A DNA stretch of 64,000 nt from Pseudomonas putida (GCF_002025705.1 NZ_CP018846.1:3277501-3341500); one strand, 5' to 3'; positions 41,462 through 50,921 are shown, numbered from the stretch's first letter. A program made the numbers and translations. The notes: a model not told the origin generated them from the letters alone.

Positions 41462-42391
41462 TCAGCCGCGCCCCAGCACCGGCGCCCCCTGCCCGCGCAG
41501 GTGTTCATGCAACATGGCGATGAACGCCTGGACCTTGCGGGTATTGCGCCGGTGCGGCAGGTACAGCACATGCACCCACGGCCCGAACGCGCTCAGGGCC
41601 CGCCAGTAGTCGGGCATCACCTCCACCAGCTGGCCGCTGGCAAGGTAAGGCGCGGCGCTCCAGGTCGGCACAAATTGCAGGCCCTGCCCATCGAGCAGGC
41701 ACGCCAGCAGGAAATCGAAGCTGTCACTCACCAGCCGCGGCGTGGGCTGGCGCACGCGCAAGGTCTGCCCCTCATGCTCGATCCACCAGAAGCTGCGGTT
41801 GAGCAGCGGGTGGCGCAGCAGCAGCCAGTCGTGCTGGGCATAGTTGTCGAGGGTGATCGCATCGCCGTGGCGGGCCAGGTAAGCGGGGCTGGCGCAGAGC
41901 ATCACGCGGTTCTCGATCAACGGCTGGGCAATCAGCTCCGGCTGGTCGGTGGGGCCATCCCGCAGCGACAGGTCGTAACCGCCATCGATCAGGTCATCGT
42001 TGGCATCGTTGAGGTTGACCTCCAGGCGCACCTGCGGGTGCTCGCGCATGAAGCGGCAACAGACCTGATTGAGAAATGCCGGGCCGAACGACGGCGGCGC
42101 GGTGATGCGCAGGGTGCCACGCAGCGCGTGCTGCAGCTGCTCCACCTCCTCGGTCACCCGCTGCAGGTGCAGCAACGCCTGGCGGGCGCCATCCAGGTAC
42201 AGGTTGCCGGCCTCGGTCAACGCCATGCGCCGGGTGGTGCGCTCGAACAGGCGCACGCCCAGTTCGCTTTCCAGGTGCGCGACAGCCTTGGTGATCGCCG
42301 ACGGCGTCTTGCCCAGTTGCTCGGCCGCGCGGCTGAAGCTGCCGTGCTCGGCCGCCGCGACGAAGATGGTCAGGGCCATCATCTTGTCCAT
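41462..42391 (-). CDS. LysR-family transcriptional regulator
   Basis: A 309-residue regulator. Residues 1-60 form the winged helix (MDKMMALTIFVAAAEHGSFS, AAEQLGKTPSAITKAVAHLE), followed by a substrate-binding-like domain from about 90. The LRITAPPSFGPAFLNQ start of that domain is typical of the DsdC/CrgA-like branch. It precedes the C45 gene on the same strand and may regulate it. Confidence 0.9.
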   Translation of the reverse strand: MDKMMALTIFVAAAEHGSFSRAAEQLGKTPSAITKAVAHLESELGVRLFERTTRRMALTEAGNLYLDGARQALLHLQRVTEEVEQLQHALRGTLRITAPPSFGPAFLNQVCCRFMREHPQVRLEVNLNDANDDLIDGGYDLSLRDGPTDQPELIAQPLIENRVMLCASPAYLARHGDAITLDNYAQHDWLLLRHPLLNRSFWWIEHEGQTLRVRQPTPRLVSDSFDFLLACLLDGQGLQFVPTWSAAPYLASGQLVEVMPDYWRALSAFGPWVHVLYLPHRRNTRKVQAFIAMLHEHLRGQGAPVLGRG

Positions 42392-42546
42392 GGTTTATTC
42401 CTGTCAGGCACAAGCGAAATGGGCGATACGGTAATGCCCTTACCATCAAACCCTGAAATGCCGGCGAATTGAATAGGCACTGCCCATGTCGCAGCTTGCA
42501 GCAAGGCAATCATGGGCCAGGGATTATTGCCCCGGCGCGAAGAAAA

Positions 42547-43434
42547 CTATCCGGCCTTTGCCAGGTGCACCTGCAAAAATGCCATCAACGCGGCGGCCGC
42601 AGGGGACAAGCTGCGCCCTTTGCGCGTGAGCATGCCGATGTGCCGCTCCACCTTGGGTTCGACCAGCGGCACGAACGCCAGCTTGTCGTTCTCCAGGGGG
42701 AACGCCAGGTACGGCAAGGTGCTGATCCCGACCCCCTCCTCCAGCATCGCGATCAACGAGATCATGTTGGAGACGAACAGCCGGCTATGCCCCAGCAAAC
42801 ACTCGGCTTCGGTGCCGGCCAGCAGCTGTGAGGTACCGTTGCGGACCATCGGCACGCCCTGCAGCTGCGACCAGTGCAAGGCATCGCCCGCCTGCGCCAG
42901 CGGGTGGTCGGCGCGGCACACCACGCCCACCTGATCATTGACGATCGGCGCGAATTCGAGCTGCTCGTCCTCCAGCCACACGCTGCTGATGCCAAAGTCC
43001 ACCTGCCCCTGGGCCAACAACTGCTGAACGCGCTCGGCCGTGCCGTCCTGGATGCTGACCTGCACATTCGGGTGCTCGGCGACAAAACGCGCCAGTGGCC
43101 CAGGCAACATGCGGCTGGCCACCGAGGGGACGGTGGCGATGCTGACCTGGCCGATCTCGTGCAGGGCCAGCAAGGTGGCCTCGCGGGCAATGCGGTCGTG
43201 GTGCTCGATCAAGCCACGAAACAACGGCAGGCAATGTTCGCCGAACGGGGTCAGCTCCACCCGGCCACCGCCCTTTTCGATCAGTGCCTGGCCCAGCTTC
43301 TGCTCAAGCTCGCGTACCGCCAGCGATATCGCCGGCTGGGTGCGAAACGCCTGGCGCGCTGCGGCGTGGAAGCTCTTGAGTTCAGCCACCAGCAAGAAGT
43401 AGCGCAGCTGGGCGATTTTCAGCTCGGGCAACAT
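42547..43434 (-). CDS. LysR-family transcriptional regulator, divergent from the ALDH operon
   Basis: A 295-residue regulator with the winged helix KIAQLRYFLLVAELKSFHAA and AFRTQPAISLAVRELEQKLG at the N-terminus and an effector domain from about 92. It is divergent from the aldehyde dehydrogenase operon with 95 bp between the start codons, the classical arrangement for a LysR protein controlling its neighbour. The inducer is unknown. Confidence 0.9.
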   Translation of the reverse strand: MLPELKIAQLRYFLLVAELKSFHAAARQAFRTQPAISLAVRELEQKLGQALIEKGGGRVELTPFGEHCLPLFRGLIEHHDRIAREATLLALHEIGQVSIATVPSVASRMLPGPLARFVAEHPNVQVSIQDGTAERVQQLLAQGQVDFGISSVWLEDEQLEFAPIVNDQVGVVCRADHPLAQAGDALHWSQLQGVPMVRNGTSQLLAGTEAECLLGHSRLFVSNMISLIAMLEEGVGISTLPYLAFPLENDKLAFVPLVEPKVERHIGMLTRKGRSLSPAAAALMAFLQVHLAKAG

Positions 43435-43440
43435 GGTTAG

Positions 43441-43529
43441 CTTTCCTTATCAAAGCATTTTTTTTATTAATTTTTATTTGCTGCATATTGCTCGCAAGAT
43501 GAAGGCCAGGCAACCAGAGGCTTTCAGCC
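43441..43529 (+). promoter_or_regulatory. AT-rich divergent promoter region
   Basis: The 89 bp between the LysR gene and the aldehyde dehydrogenase gene contain a run of A/T-rich bases (43450-43490: ATTTTTTTTATTAATTTTTA and neighbours) that stands out in this GC-rich genome. It must hold both promoters and the LysR site; I cannot fix a T-N11-A box with confidence. Confidence 0.4.
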
Positions 43530-44972
43530 ATGTCACTCAAGACCTACAAGAACTATATCGATGGCCAGTGGTGCGAAGGCCACACCACCCTGGGCAACTA
43601 CAGCCCCTCGGACACCCACGACCTGATCGGCGAATACCATCAGGCCAGCGCCGCACAGGCCCGCCAGGCCATCCAGGCTGCCCGCGCCGCGCAACCGCAA
43701 TGGGCCGCCAGCGGCCTGGAGGCCCGCCAGCAGGTGCTGATGGCCATCGGCGACGAACTGATCGCCCGCAAGCAGGAACTCGGCGAGCTGCTCTCGCGTG
43801 AAGAAGGCAAGCCGTTGGCCGAAGGCGTCGGCGAGGTTCACCGCAGCGGCCAGTTCTTCCATTACTACGCCGCCGAAGTGCTGCGCCAGATGGGCGAGAC
43901 CGCCGCCTCTGTGCGCCCCGGGATCGACATCGAAGTGCATCGCGAACCGGTGGGCGTGGTGGGCATCATCACCCCGTGGAACTTCCCCATGGCCACCGCC
44001 GCCTGGAAGATCGCCCCGGCGCTGGCGTTCGGCAACGCCGTGGTGTTCAAGCCGGCCAACCTGGTGCCGGCCAGCGCCTGGGCGCTGACCGAGATCATCA
44101 GCCGCCAGGGTCTGCCCAACGGTACCTTCAACCTGGTCATGGGCAGCGGCGCCAGCGTTGGCGAAGCACTGGTGCAGTCGGCCGAGATCGACGCCCTGAC
44201 CTTCACCGGCTCGCTGCAGACCGGCCGCCGTATCGCGGTCGCCACCGCCGGCAACCTGGTGCGCTGCCAGCTGGAGATGGGCAGCAAGAACGCCCTGGTG
44301 GTAATGGACGACGCCGACCTCGACCTGGCCGTGGAGTGCGCCCTCAACGGTGCCTTCTTCGGCACCGGGCAGAAGTGCACGGCTTCTTCGCGGCTGATCG
44401 TCTGCGAGGGCATCCACGACCGCTTCGTCGAAGCCCTGCGCCTGCGCATGCGCCAGCTCAAGGTGGGCCATGCCCTGGAGGCCGGCGTGCAGATAGGCCC
44501 GGTGGCCGACGCCCGCCAGCTTGAACAGAACCTGCAGTACCTGCAGTTGGCCCAGGACGAAGGCGCCACCCTGATCGAAGGTGGCGAACGCCTGCAACTT
44601 CAGAGCGACGGCTACTACATGCGCCCGGCGCTGTTCATCGGCAGCCGCAACGACATGCGCATCAACCGCGAGGAAGTGTTTGGCCCCATCGCCTGTGTGA
44701 TCCGTGTACGTGACTTCGACGAGGCCCTGGCCACCCTCAACGACACCGAATACGGCCTGACCGCCGGCATCATCACCCAGTCGCTGCGCCACGCCAGCGC
44801 CTTCAAGCGCGGCGCCCAGACTGGCTGCGTGATGGTCAACCTGCCCACCGCCGGTACCGACTACCACGTACCGTTCGGCGGCCGCAAAGCCTCAAGCTTC
44901 GGCCCCCGCGAACAGGGCCAGTACGCCCGCGACTTCTACACCGTGGTCAAGACCACCTACCTGCGGCCCTGA
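43530..44972 (+). CDS. Aldehyde dehydrogenase (ketoglutarate-semialdehyde dehydrogenase-like)
   Basis: A 480-residue NAD(P)-dependent aldehyde dehydrogenase. FTGSLQTGRRIA is the Rossmann segment, LEMGSKNALVVMDDAD holds the catalytic Glu, and GTGQKCTASSRLIV the catalytic Cys (near residue 287). The QKCTASSRLIV wording is that of alpha-ketoglutarate-semialdehyde and related dehydrogenases. First gene of a six-gene run ending in a RidA gene. It should oxidise an aldehyde intermediate of the pathway. Confidence 0.9.
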   Translation: MSLKTYKNYIDGQWCEGHTTLGNYSPSDTHDLIGEYHQASAAQARQAIQAARAAQPQWAASGLEARQQVLMAIGDELIARKQELGELLSREEGKPLAEGVGEVHRSGQFFHYYAAEVLRQMGETAASVRPGIDIEVHREPVGVVGIITPWNFPMATAAWKIAPALAFGNAVVFKPANLVPASAWALTEIISRQGLPNGTFNLVMGSGASVGEALVQSAEIDALTFTGSLQTGRRIAVATAGNLVRCQLEMGSKNALVVMDDADLDLAVECALNGAFFGTGQKCTASSRLIVCEGIHDRFVEALRLRMRQLKVGHALEAGVQIGPVADARQLEQNLQYLQLAQDEGATLIEGGERLQLQSDGYYMRPALFIGSRNDMRINREEVFGPIACVIRVRDFDEALATLNDTEYGLTAGIITQSLRHASAFKRGAQTGCVMVNLPTAGTDYHVPFGGRKASSFGPREQGQYARDFYTVVKTTYLRP

Positions 44973-44985
44973 AGGAATACGCGCC

Positions 44986-45972
44986 ATGCACGACCTCTTG
45001 ATGATCGACGGCCTGCAGTACTCCAACTGGAGCCCGGAAATATTCCAGCAGATGCAGGCCGGTGGCCTGAGCGCGGTGCACGCCACCATCGCCTACCACG
45101 AGAACGCCCGCGAGACCCTGTCGCGCCTGGGTGAGTGGAACCGCCGCTTCGAAACCTGGCCCGAACTGATCCGCCCGGTGCGCACGGCCAGCGACATTCG
45201 CCAGGCCCACGCCGAAGGCCGGGTGGGGATCTTCTTCGGCTTCCAGAACTGCTCGCCAATCGAGGACGACATCGCCCTGGTGGAGGTGTTCCGCCAGCTC
45301 GGGGTGTTCGTCATGCAGCTCACCTACAACAACCAGAGCCTGCTGGCCAGCGGTTGCTACGAGCGCGAAGACAACGGCATCAGCCGCTTCGGCCGCCAGG
45401 TGATCGCCGAAATGAACCGGGTCGGCATGCTCATCGACATGTCCCACAGCGCCGAACGCAGCACGCTGGAAGCCATCGAGCTGTCGAGCCGGCCGGTGAT
45501 CATCTCCCATGCCAACCCGTCGAGCTTCCACGCCGCCAAGCGCAACAAGTCCGATGCCGTGTTGCGCGGCATCGCCGAAACCGGCGGCTTGCTGGGCTTC
45601 AGCACCTACCCGTTCCACCTCAAGGGGGCGTCGGACTGCAGCCTGGAAAGCTTCTGCGACATGGTCGCACGCACCGCAGACCTGATGGGCGTGGAGCATA
45701 TCGGCATCGGCACCGACCTGTGCCAGGCACAGCCGCTGGCGGTGCTCGAATGGATGCGCAATGGCCGCTGGAGCAAGGACAAGGACTACGGCGAAGGCTC
45801 CAAGGACAACGCCAACTGGCCGGCACCGTTGCAGTGGTTCCGCGACAGCCGCGACTTCCGCAATATCGCCCAGGGCCTGCGCGCCCGCGGCTTTGCCGAA
45901 GCCGAGGTGGGCAAGATCATGGGGCTGAACTGGCTGCGCCTGCTGGAGACCGCCACCACGGCGCAGGCCTGA
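44986..45972 (+). CDS. Membrane dipeptidase (M19, renal dipeptidase family)
   Basis: A 328-residue zinc enzyme of the amidohydrolase-like M19 family. MLIDMSHSAERSTLEA and PVIISHANPSSFH carry the metal ligands, HIGIGTDLCQ the later conserved Asp. The N-terminal LLMIDGLQYSNWSPEIF lacks the usual HxD pair: D appears (IDG) but no His before it, so the first metal site looks modified. M19 relatives also occur in betaine (dimethylglycine) catabolic loci of Pseudomonas. Located 13 bp after the dehydrogenase. Confidence 0.85.
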   Translation: MHDLLMIDGLQYSNWSPEIFQQMQAGGLSAVHATIAYHENARETLSRLGEWNRRFETWPELIRPVRTASDIRQAHAEGRVGIFFGFQNCSPIEDDIALVEVFRQLGVFVMQLTYNNQSLLASGCYEREDNGISRFGRQVIAEMNRVGMLIDMSHSAERSTLEAIELSSRPVIISHANPSSFHAAKRNKSDAVLRGIAETGGLLGFSTYPFHLKGASDCSLESFCDMVARTADLMGVEHIGIGTDLCQAQPLAVLEWMRNGRWSKDKDYGEGSKDNANWPAPLQWFRDSRDFRNIAQGLRARGFAEAEVGKIMGLNWLRLLETATTAQA

Positions 45973-46027
45973 GCCCCTTGCACGGACAGCATCAACAATA
46001 ACAACAATCGCAGGTTCCGGAGGCTTC

Positions 46028-47578
46028 ATGAAAAACCCAACCACCCTGCAGGCTGAAGGCCAGGCCATGGGCCTGCCGCTGACGCGGGACATCGACTGGC
46101 CGCTGTTCCTGATCAGCGGCGGCTTCCTCGGCGCATTTCTGCTAGCGGCGCTGATCGACATCGACACGGTGTCGGCGCTGGTCAACACCCTGTTCGCCTG
46201 GTCGACCAAGGCCTTTGGCCTGTACTGGCAGGTGCTGATGCTGGCGACCTTCGCGGTCAGCCTGGCCATCGGCTTCTCCCGTTGCGGGCGCGTGCGCCTG
46301 GGTGGCGTGAGCCAGCGCCCGGACATCAGCACCTTCAACTGGATCGCCGTGATCATGTGCGCCCTGCTGGCCGGAGGCGGCGCCTTCTGGGCTGCCGCCG
46401 AACCGCTGATGCACTTTGCCAGCCCGCCGCCGTTGTTCGCCGGCCTGCAACCGCACAGCGAGGCCGCAGCCACCGCGGCACTGGCCCAAGCCTTCGTGCA
46501 CTGGGGCTTCCTGGCCTGGGCCGTGCTAGGCAGCCTGCTGGCCATCGTGCTGATGCACCTGCACTACGACAAGGGCCTGCCGCTGGCTCCGCGTACCCTG
46601 CTCTACCCGCTGTTTGGCGAGCGTGCGCTGAAGGGCCCGATCGGCACCCTGGCCGACGCCACCTCGATCATCGCCGTGGTCGCCGGCACGATTGGCCCGA
46701 TCGGCTTTCTCGGCTTGCAGATCAGCAGCGCCATGCATGCAGTGTGGGGCCTGCCCAACGACATCATCACCCAGTCGCTGACCATCGTGCTGGTCACGGC
46801 GATGTACACCGTGTCCTGCCTGGTGGGGCTCAAGGGCATCCGCTTCGTCAGCGAGATCAACGTCTGGCTGATGATCGGCCTGGCACTGTTCATGGTGGTG
46901 TTCGGCCCGACCCTGTTCATCCTCGGCGGCTTCCCGGCAGCCTTTGCCCTGCACATCGAGCATTTCATCCCGATGACGATGTTTCGTGCCGACCCCAAGT
47001 GGCTGGACTGGTGGACGGTGTTCTACTGGGGCTGGTTCATTGGCTATGCGCCAATGGTGGCGCTGTACGTCGCGCGGATCTCGCGGGGCCGCACCATCCG
47101 CGAGATCATCATGACGCTGTCGATCATCGCGCCGCTGGTGACCATGTTCTGGTTCACCGTGGTTGGCGGCACCGGCATCGGCCTGGAGCTGCAGACACCG
47201 GGCATCGTCACCGCCCACGGCGCGCAGCCCGAAGACCTGCTGCTGGGAGTGACGCAGAACCTGCCGCTGGGCGGCCTGATCAGTGCGCTGTTCCTGTTCC
47301 TCAGCTTCATCTCGGTGGCGACCAATGGCGATGCCATGGCCTTCACCGTGGCGCTGGCGATGTCCAGCAACGATAAACCGAAGAAGTGGCTGTGTGGTTT
47401 CTGGGCCATCGGCATGGGCCTGGCGGCGGTGGTGCTGATCACCATCGGAGCCGGCGGCGTGACGGCCCTGCAGTCCTTCATTGTCATCACCGCGGTGCCG
47501 GTTTCGCTGGTGATCCTGCCAGCGCTGTGGGATGCGGTGCGCATCGCCCGGCACATGGCCCGCGAACAAGGCGTCTGA
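46028..47578 (+). CDS. BCCT-family transporter
   Basis: A 516-residue, 12-helix carrier of the betaine/carnitine/choline transporter family. The helix 2-3 region FSRCGRVRLGG, the GGGAFWAAAEPLMHF loop and the aromatic WWTVFYWGWFIGYAPMVALYVARISRGRTIRE segment in helix 8-9 are hallmarks; the last one forms the quaternary-amine cage. Its presence implies that the cluster handles a trimethylammonium or similar zwitterionic compound. The N-terminal tail is short, with no long osmosensor C-terminus. Confidence 0.9.
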   Translation: MKNPTTLQAEGQAMGLPLTRDIDWPLFLISGGFLGAFLLAALIDIDTVSALVNTLFAWSTKAFGLYWQVLMLATFAVSLAIGFSRCGRVRLGGVSQRPDISTFNWIAVIMCALLAGGGAFWAAAEPLMHFASPPPLFAGLQPHSEAAATAALAQAFVHWGFLAWAVLGSLLAIVLMHLHYDKGLPLAPRTLLYPLFGERALKGPIGTLADATSIIAVVAGTIGPIGFLGLQISSAMHAVWGLPNDIITQSLTIVLVTAMYTVSCLVGLKGIRFVSEINVWLMIGLALFMVVFGPTLFILGGFPAAFALHIEHFIPMTMFRADPKWLDWWTVFYWGWFIGYAPMVALYVARISRGRTIREIIMTLSIIAPLVTMFWFTVVGGTGIGLELQTPGIVTAHGAQPEDLLLGVTQNLPLGGLISALFLFLSFISVATNGDAMAFTVALAMSSNDKPKKWLCGFWAIGMGLAAVVLITIGAGGVTALQSFIVITAVPVSLVILPALWDAVRIARHMAREQGV

Positions 47579-47580
47579 AC

Positions 47581-49299
47581 ATGATCCATCCAGGTATGAC
47601 AACAATGTCCAACAGCCTACCTGCAACACCGGCCTTGCGCCCCGCCAGCCAGGTCATGGACCTGGCCCGCCTGGGCAGCCACTTCCAGAGCCCGCTGAGC
47701 TTCGTGCGCAGCAGCATGCGGCGGATGATGAACCAGCGCTGGCACATCCAGCGCAGCCGCTTCGACCTTGATGCGCAAGGCTTCGGCACGGCCATCTACC
47801 GCATCGACACGCCGCATGGGCATTACCACTGCGTGCTGTTTTCGGCCTACCTGCCGCCGGAAAAACGCAGCGACCGGGTGATCGCCGACCAGTGGGACGT
47901 CACTTTCGTGCTGGTCGCAGGCGACGTCGATGCGGTGCAACTGGACGACCTGCAGCGCAACGTGCCGCTGCAGGAGGCCGGGCGCTTCGATGCCCGCGTG
48001 CTGGTGCTGTCGCGGGCCAACCGCAGCCTGCGCAACTTCGACCGCTTCCTGGCGGCGCTGGCCGAAGGGCAGCAGCCAGACCCACGCCAGCTGGCCGAGG
48101 TCGGCTACCTCTACCGCACCACCGCGGTATACGGCAACGGCAAGTTCGGCATCGCCGATTTTGGCTGCCTGCAGGACAACCCGGACTTCAACCAGCCGTT
48201 CAGCGCGCAGATGTTCACGGTCTACCTGTTGCGCCATTTCAGCATCGAGCAGATCGAACACATGGCCCGGGCCCTCGACCCGCAACGTGCCGTGCCACTG
48301 GCCCCGGCACTGCAACGCTACCTGGGGGTCGGCAACGCGACCGGGCTGGGCATGGCGCCCTTCCTGATCAACCACCCGCAATTGGTGGAACGCTGGGTCA
48401 GCATGCGCGAAACGGCGCTGAGCCAGGCCTTGGCGCAACCGGCCGAGCCCGCCCGGCTGGAACGTCTGCACGCGCTGCTGGCGCGGGCCCGCCTGCACCT
48501 GAGCCAGACCCAGACCGAAGACCTGCGCCAGCAGCAACAGGACCAGCAAACCCTGGCCGAACTCGCGGCGTTGGCCGACTGGCTCGGTGGCCAGCCCGCT
48601 GGTAATGGCCTCTGGTCACAGCTGCTGGCCTGGAGCGAAACACACGCCGGGCCGGGCTGCCAGGAACTGCTGGTAAGCCTGCTGCTGGAGCTGTACCCCG
48701 AGCTCGTGACGCCACTGGCCGAGCAGATGGGGGCCAGCGAAGGCTGGCAGCTGGACGCACAGATGCCCCTCAGGCAACTGCGCGAACTCATCGAGCAGCA
48801 GTACGGCTGGGCCCTGGCCTACGACTTCACCTGCGTGGCGGCCGAGCACTTCTTCTGGTACCGCTCGGCCGAAAAAGAGGAGCCACGCCTGGGCATGCGC
48901 GCCGAAGAGCCGGGCGCGGAAAAGGAAATGCAACTAGGCATCGCCCGCAATATCCAGCGCTGCCACCGCGCCGTGCTCGAACACCTGCAGGCGCAGCCTC
49001 AGGCCCTGACCGCGCACCTGCTGATCGCCGCGCCGACGCTCAAAGGCACGGTGCGCCGCCTGCAAGGCATGGCGCACAGCAGCTACGGGGAAATCCGCGC
49101 CAACCTGCTGGACCGCGACATGCTGCCGATCCACCTGTTGCGCTGCAAACTGGCGTTTTTCGGTGCGGGCAAGTTCGACCCCAAATCAAGCCGCTGGGTA
49201 CGCATCACCTTGTTCCAGGGCGCGCCTCTGGTGAGCGACATCGGCCAGCCGTTCGACGACGACTGGAACTTCGCGGTCATGCCGCAGGGAGCCTTGTGA
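47581..49299 (+). CDS. Hypothetical protein of 572 residues, unknown family
   Basis: I do not recognise this protein. It starts 2 bp after the BCCT stop (ATG at 47581; ATGs at 47596 and 47605 are alternatives) and ends overlapping the next gene. Residues 30-110 are beta-rich and aromatic; a central stretch FGIADFGCLQDNPDFNQPFS is distinctive; 270-330 is a long, Gln/Leu-rich helical or coiled-coil region (LHLSQTQTEDLRQQQQDQQ). No signal peptide or membrane helix. The tight spacing shows it is a working part of the operon, perhaps a subunit with the next gene. Confidence 0.8.
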   Translation: MIHPGMTTMSNSLPATPALRPASQVMDLARLGSHFQSPLSFVRSSMRRMMNQRWHIQRSRFDLDAQGFGTAIYRIDTPHGHYHCVLFSAYLPPEKRSDRVIADQWDVTFVLVAGDVDAVQLDDLQRNVPLQEAGRFDARVLVLSRANRSLRNFDRFLAALAEGQQPDPRQLAEVGYLYRTTAVYGNGKFGIADFGCLQDNPDFNQPFSAQMFTVYLLRHFSIEQIEHMARALDPQRAVPLAPALQRYLGVGNATGLGMAPFLINHPQLVERWVSMRETALSQALAQPAEPARLERLHALLARARLHLSQTQTEDLRQQQQDQQTLAELAALADWLGGQPAGNGLWSQLLAWSETHAGPGCQELLVSLLLELYPELVTPLAEQMGASEGWQLDAQMPLRQLRELIEQQYGWALAYDFTCVAAEHFFWYRSAEKEEPRLGMRAEEPGAEKEMQLGIARNIQRCHRAVLEHLQAQPQALTAHLLIAAPTLKGTVRRLQGMAHSSYGEIRANLLDRDMLPIHLLRCKLAFFGAGKFDPKSSRWVRITLFQGAPLVSDIGQPFDDDWNFAVMPQGAL

Positions 49300-49301
49300 C
49301 C

Positions 49302-49997
49302 ATGCGTGTATCGCTCAACGAAATCCAGGTGATGTGCCGCAAGGCGTTCGAAGGCATGGGCTTTGCCCCGGGCGACTGCGAGGACGCGGCCGAACTGGTG
49401 GGCTGGCTGCACTTGCAAGGGCTGGATGGCATCGGTGCGCTGGCACAGGCGCTGGACTACCTGCAAGGTGAAGCCAGCCAACCCTTCACCCTGAGCTACG
49501 ACGACAGCACCTTGCTGGTGCTCGACGCCCACGGCCAGAGCGTGCTGCGCTGCGCCGCGACGGCAGTGGAACTGGCACTGGACAAGGCGCTGCACCGTGG
49601 CCAGGCGCTGCTGAAGATCCACCACTGCCATAACCGCCTGCTGCTGCTGGGCTACCTGAGCAAGGCCGCCGAGCGCGGGCTGCACGTGCAGGCCCGCTGG
49701 GAAGATGCGCGCCAGCGCCACCTGGCCGACTTTACCGCAGGCGAGCAACGCCCTGCGCTGCGCAGTGAAGCCCAGCCAGGCGGCGTCGAGGCATTCGAAC
49801 AAGGCGTCACGGTGCTGTTCACCCGGCCGGCCTACGCCCTCCCCGTAGCAGGCGCCACACAACGCACGGCGAACCAGGGCTTCACGGTAGACGCCGGCAC
49901 CTGGCAGCGGCTCAAGCAGTTGTCCGAGCAGATTCTCGTCGAAAGCACCGAAGCCTCGCGCCGCCATGGCGCAGGCGGCGGCAGCGATGCCGACTGA
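49302..49997 (+). CDS. DUF3726-like protein related to Ldh2 dehydrogenase N-terminus
   Basis: A 231-residue protein. Its start, MRVSLNEIQVMCRKAFEGMGF and the ELVGWLHLQGLDGIGAL helix, resembles the N-terminal helical domain of the malate/L-lactate dehydrogenase-2 (Ldh2) family, but the protein is about 100 residues shorter and lacks the full NAD-binding part. I recall such proteins as DUF3726. GGGAG lies 10 nt before the ATG; a GTG overlapping the previous stop is an alternative start. Function unknown. Confidence 0.72.
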   Translation: MRVSLNEIQVMCRKAFEGMGFAPGDCEDAAELVGWLHLQGLDGIGALAQALDYLQGEASQPFTLSYDDSTLLVLDAHGQSVLRCAATAVELALDKALHRGQALLKIHHCHNRLLLLGYLSKAAERGLHVQARWEDARQRHLADFTAGEQRPALRSEAQPGGVEAFEQGVTVLFTRPAYALPVAGATQRTANQGFTVDAGTWQRLKQLSEQILVESTEASRRHGAGGGSDAD

Positions 49998-50025
49998 CCC
50001 TCACGTAAATTCAGGAAGCCATGCA

Positions 50026-50397
50026 ATGAAACATGCGATCAAGACCGACCTGTACGCCTCCAGGGCACCACTGGAGTGGGCCGTGGTCGGCAACGGCACG
50101 CTTTACACCGCCCAGATCCCCATCGATGCCCAGGGCCAGGTGGTCGCCGGCGGCATCGAGGCGCAGGCCCGTCAGACCCTGGACAACCTGCGCCACACCC
50201 TGGAGGCCGCTGGCAGCTCGCTGGAGGCGGTAACCCAAGTGCTCATCTACGTCACCGACCGCAGCTACCTGGCTGCCGTCAACAGCCTGTATGCCGAGTA
50301 CTTCCAGGCACCGTACCCAAACCGCGCGGCGATCGTGGTGGCAGGCCTGGCCCGCGAGGAAATGCTGGTGGAACTGGTGGTGTACGCCTGCCTCTAG
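50026..50397 (+). CDS. RidA-family protein (enamine/imine deaminase-like)
   Basis: A 123-residue member of the RidA/YjgF/UK114 family. GNGTLYTAQIPIDAQGQVVAGG and NRAAIVVAGLAREEMLVELV are typical. The catalytic Arg of true RidA (in NRxAVxVxxLPxxxxVEIE) aligns with NRAAIVV here, so imine deaminase activity is possible. It closes the dehydrogenase operon and would clear reactive enamine intermediates. AGGA lies 9 nt before the ATG. Convergent with the OsmC gene. Confidence 0.87.
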   Translation: MKHAIKTDLYASRAPLEWAVVGNGTLYTAQIPIDAQGQVVAGGIEAQARQTLDNLRHTLEAAGSSLEAVTQVLIYVTDRSYLAAVNSLYAEYFQAPYPNRAAIVVAGLAREEMLVELVVYACL

Positions 50398-50408
50398 GGG
50401 CGCGTGCG

Positions 50409-50816
50409 TCACTCCACCAGCTTGCTGGCAATGATGATCTCGCCGCTCAACACCTTGTGAATAGGGCAGGCATTGGCGACCTCGAGCAAACGCGCACGTT
50501 GTTCATCGCTCAGCGCCCCGCGCAGGCGAATTTCGCGCGCGATCTGGAGCCTGGGTTCGCGCCCCAGCTGCTCCTGTTCGATAGAGATGTCCACGTCGAT
50601 GGCTTGCAGCGGCATTTCCTTGCGCTGCGCGTACATGGCAACGGTGATGGAGGTACAAGCCCCAAGGGATGAGAGCAACAGCTCATGGGGCGACGGCCCC
50701 ACATCGCCGCCACCTGCCTGTTCAGCGATGTCACTGGCCCACTGGTGCTGGCCATTGGTGATGTTCACCTGGTAGGCCACGCCTGCGAAAGATGCACGGA
50801 TTGCTCGCTCTGCCAT
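50409..50816 (-). CDS. OsmC/Ohr family protein
   Basis: A 135-residue protein of the OsmC-like peroxidase superfamily. GPSPHELLLSSLGACTSITV contains the first reactive Cys and ANACPIHKVLSGEI the second; these two Cys reduce organic hydroperoxides in the family. The ATG beginning MAERAIRASF has AGGAG upstream. Standalone gene, convergent with the RidA gene by 11 bp. Confidence 0.9.
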   Translation of the reverse strand: MAERAIRASFAGVAYQVNITNGQHQWASDIAEQAGGGDVGPSPHELLLSSLGACTSITVAMYAQRKEMPLQAIDVDISIEQEQLGREPRLQIAREIRLRGALSDEQRARLLEVANACPIHKVLSGEIIIASKLVE

Positions 50817-50921
50817 GGAAACTCCTGATGTGTAATTGTCCTGAAGCAGCAATGATAGAAAAACAGGGCAATCAGCAGTAGATGACGGATTTGCACCCTG
50901 GCGTTCCATAGGGAGAACGCA

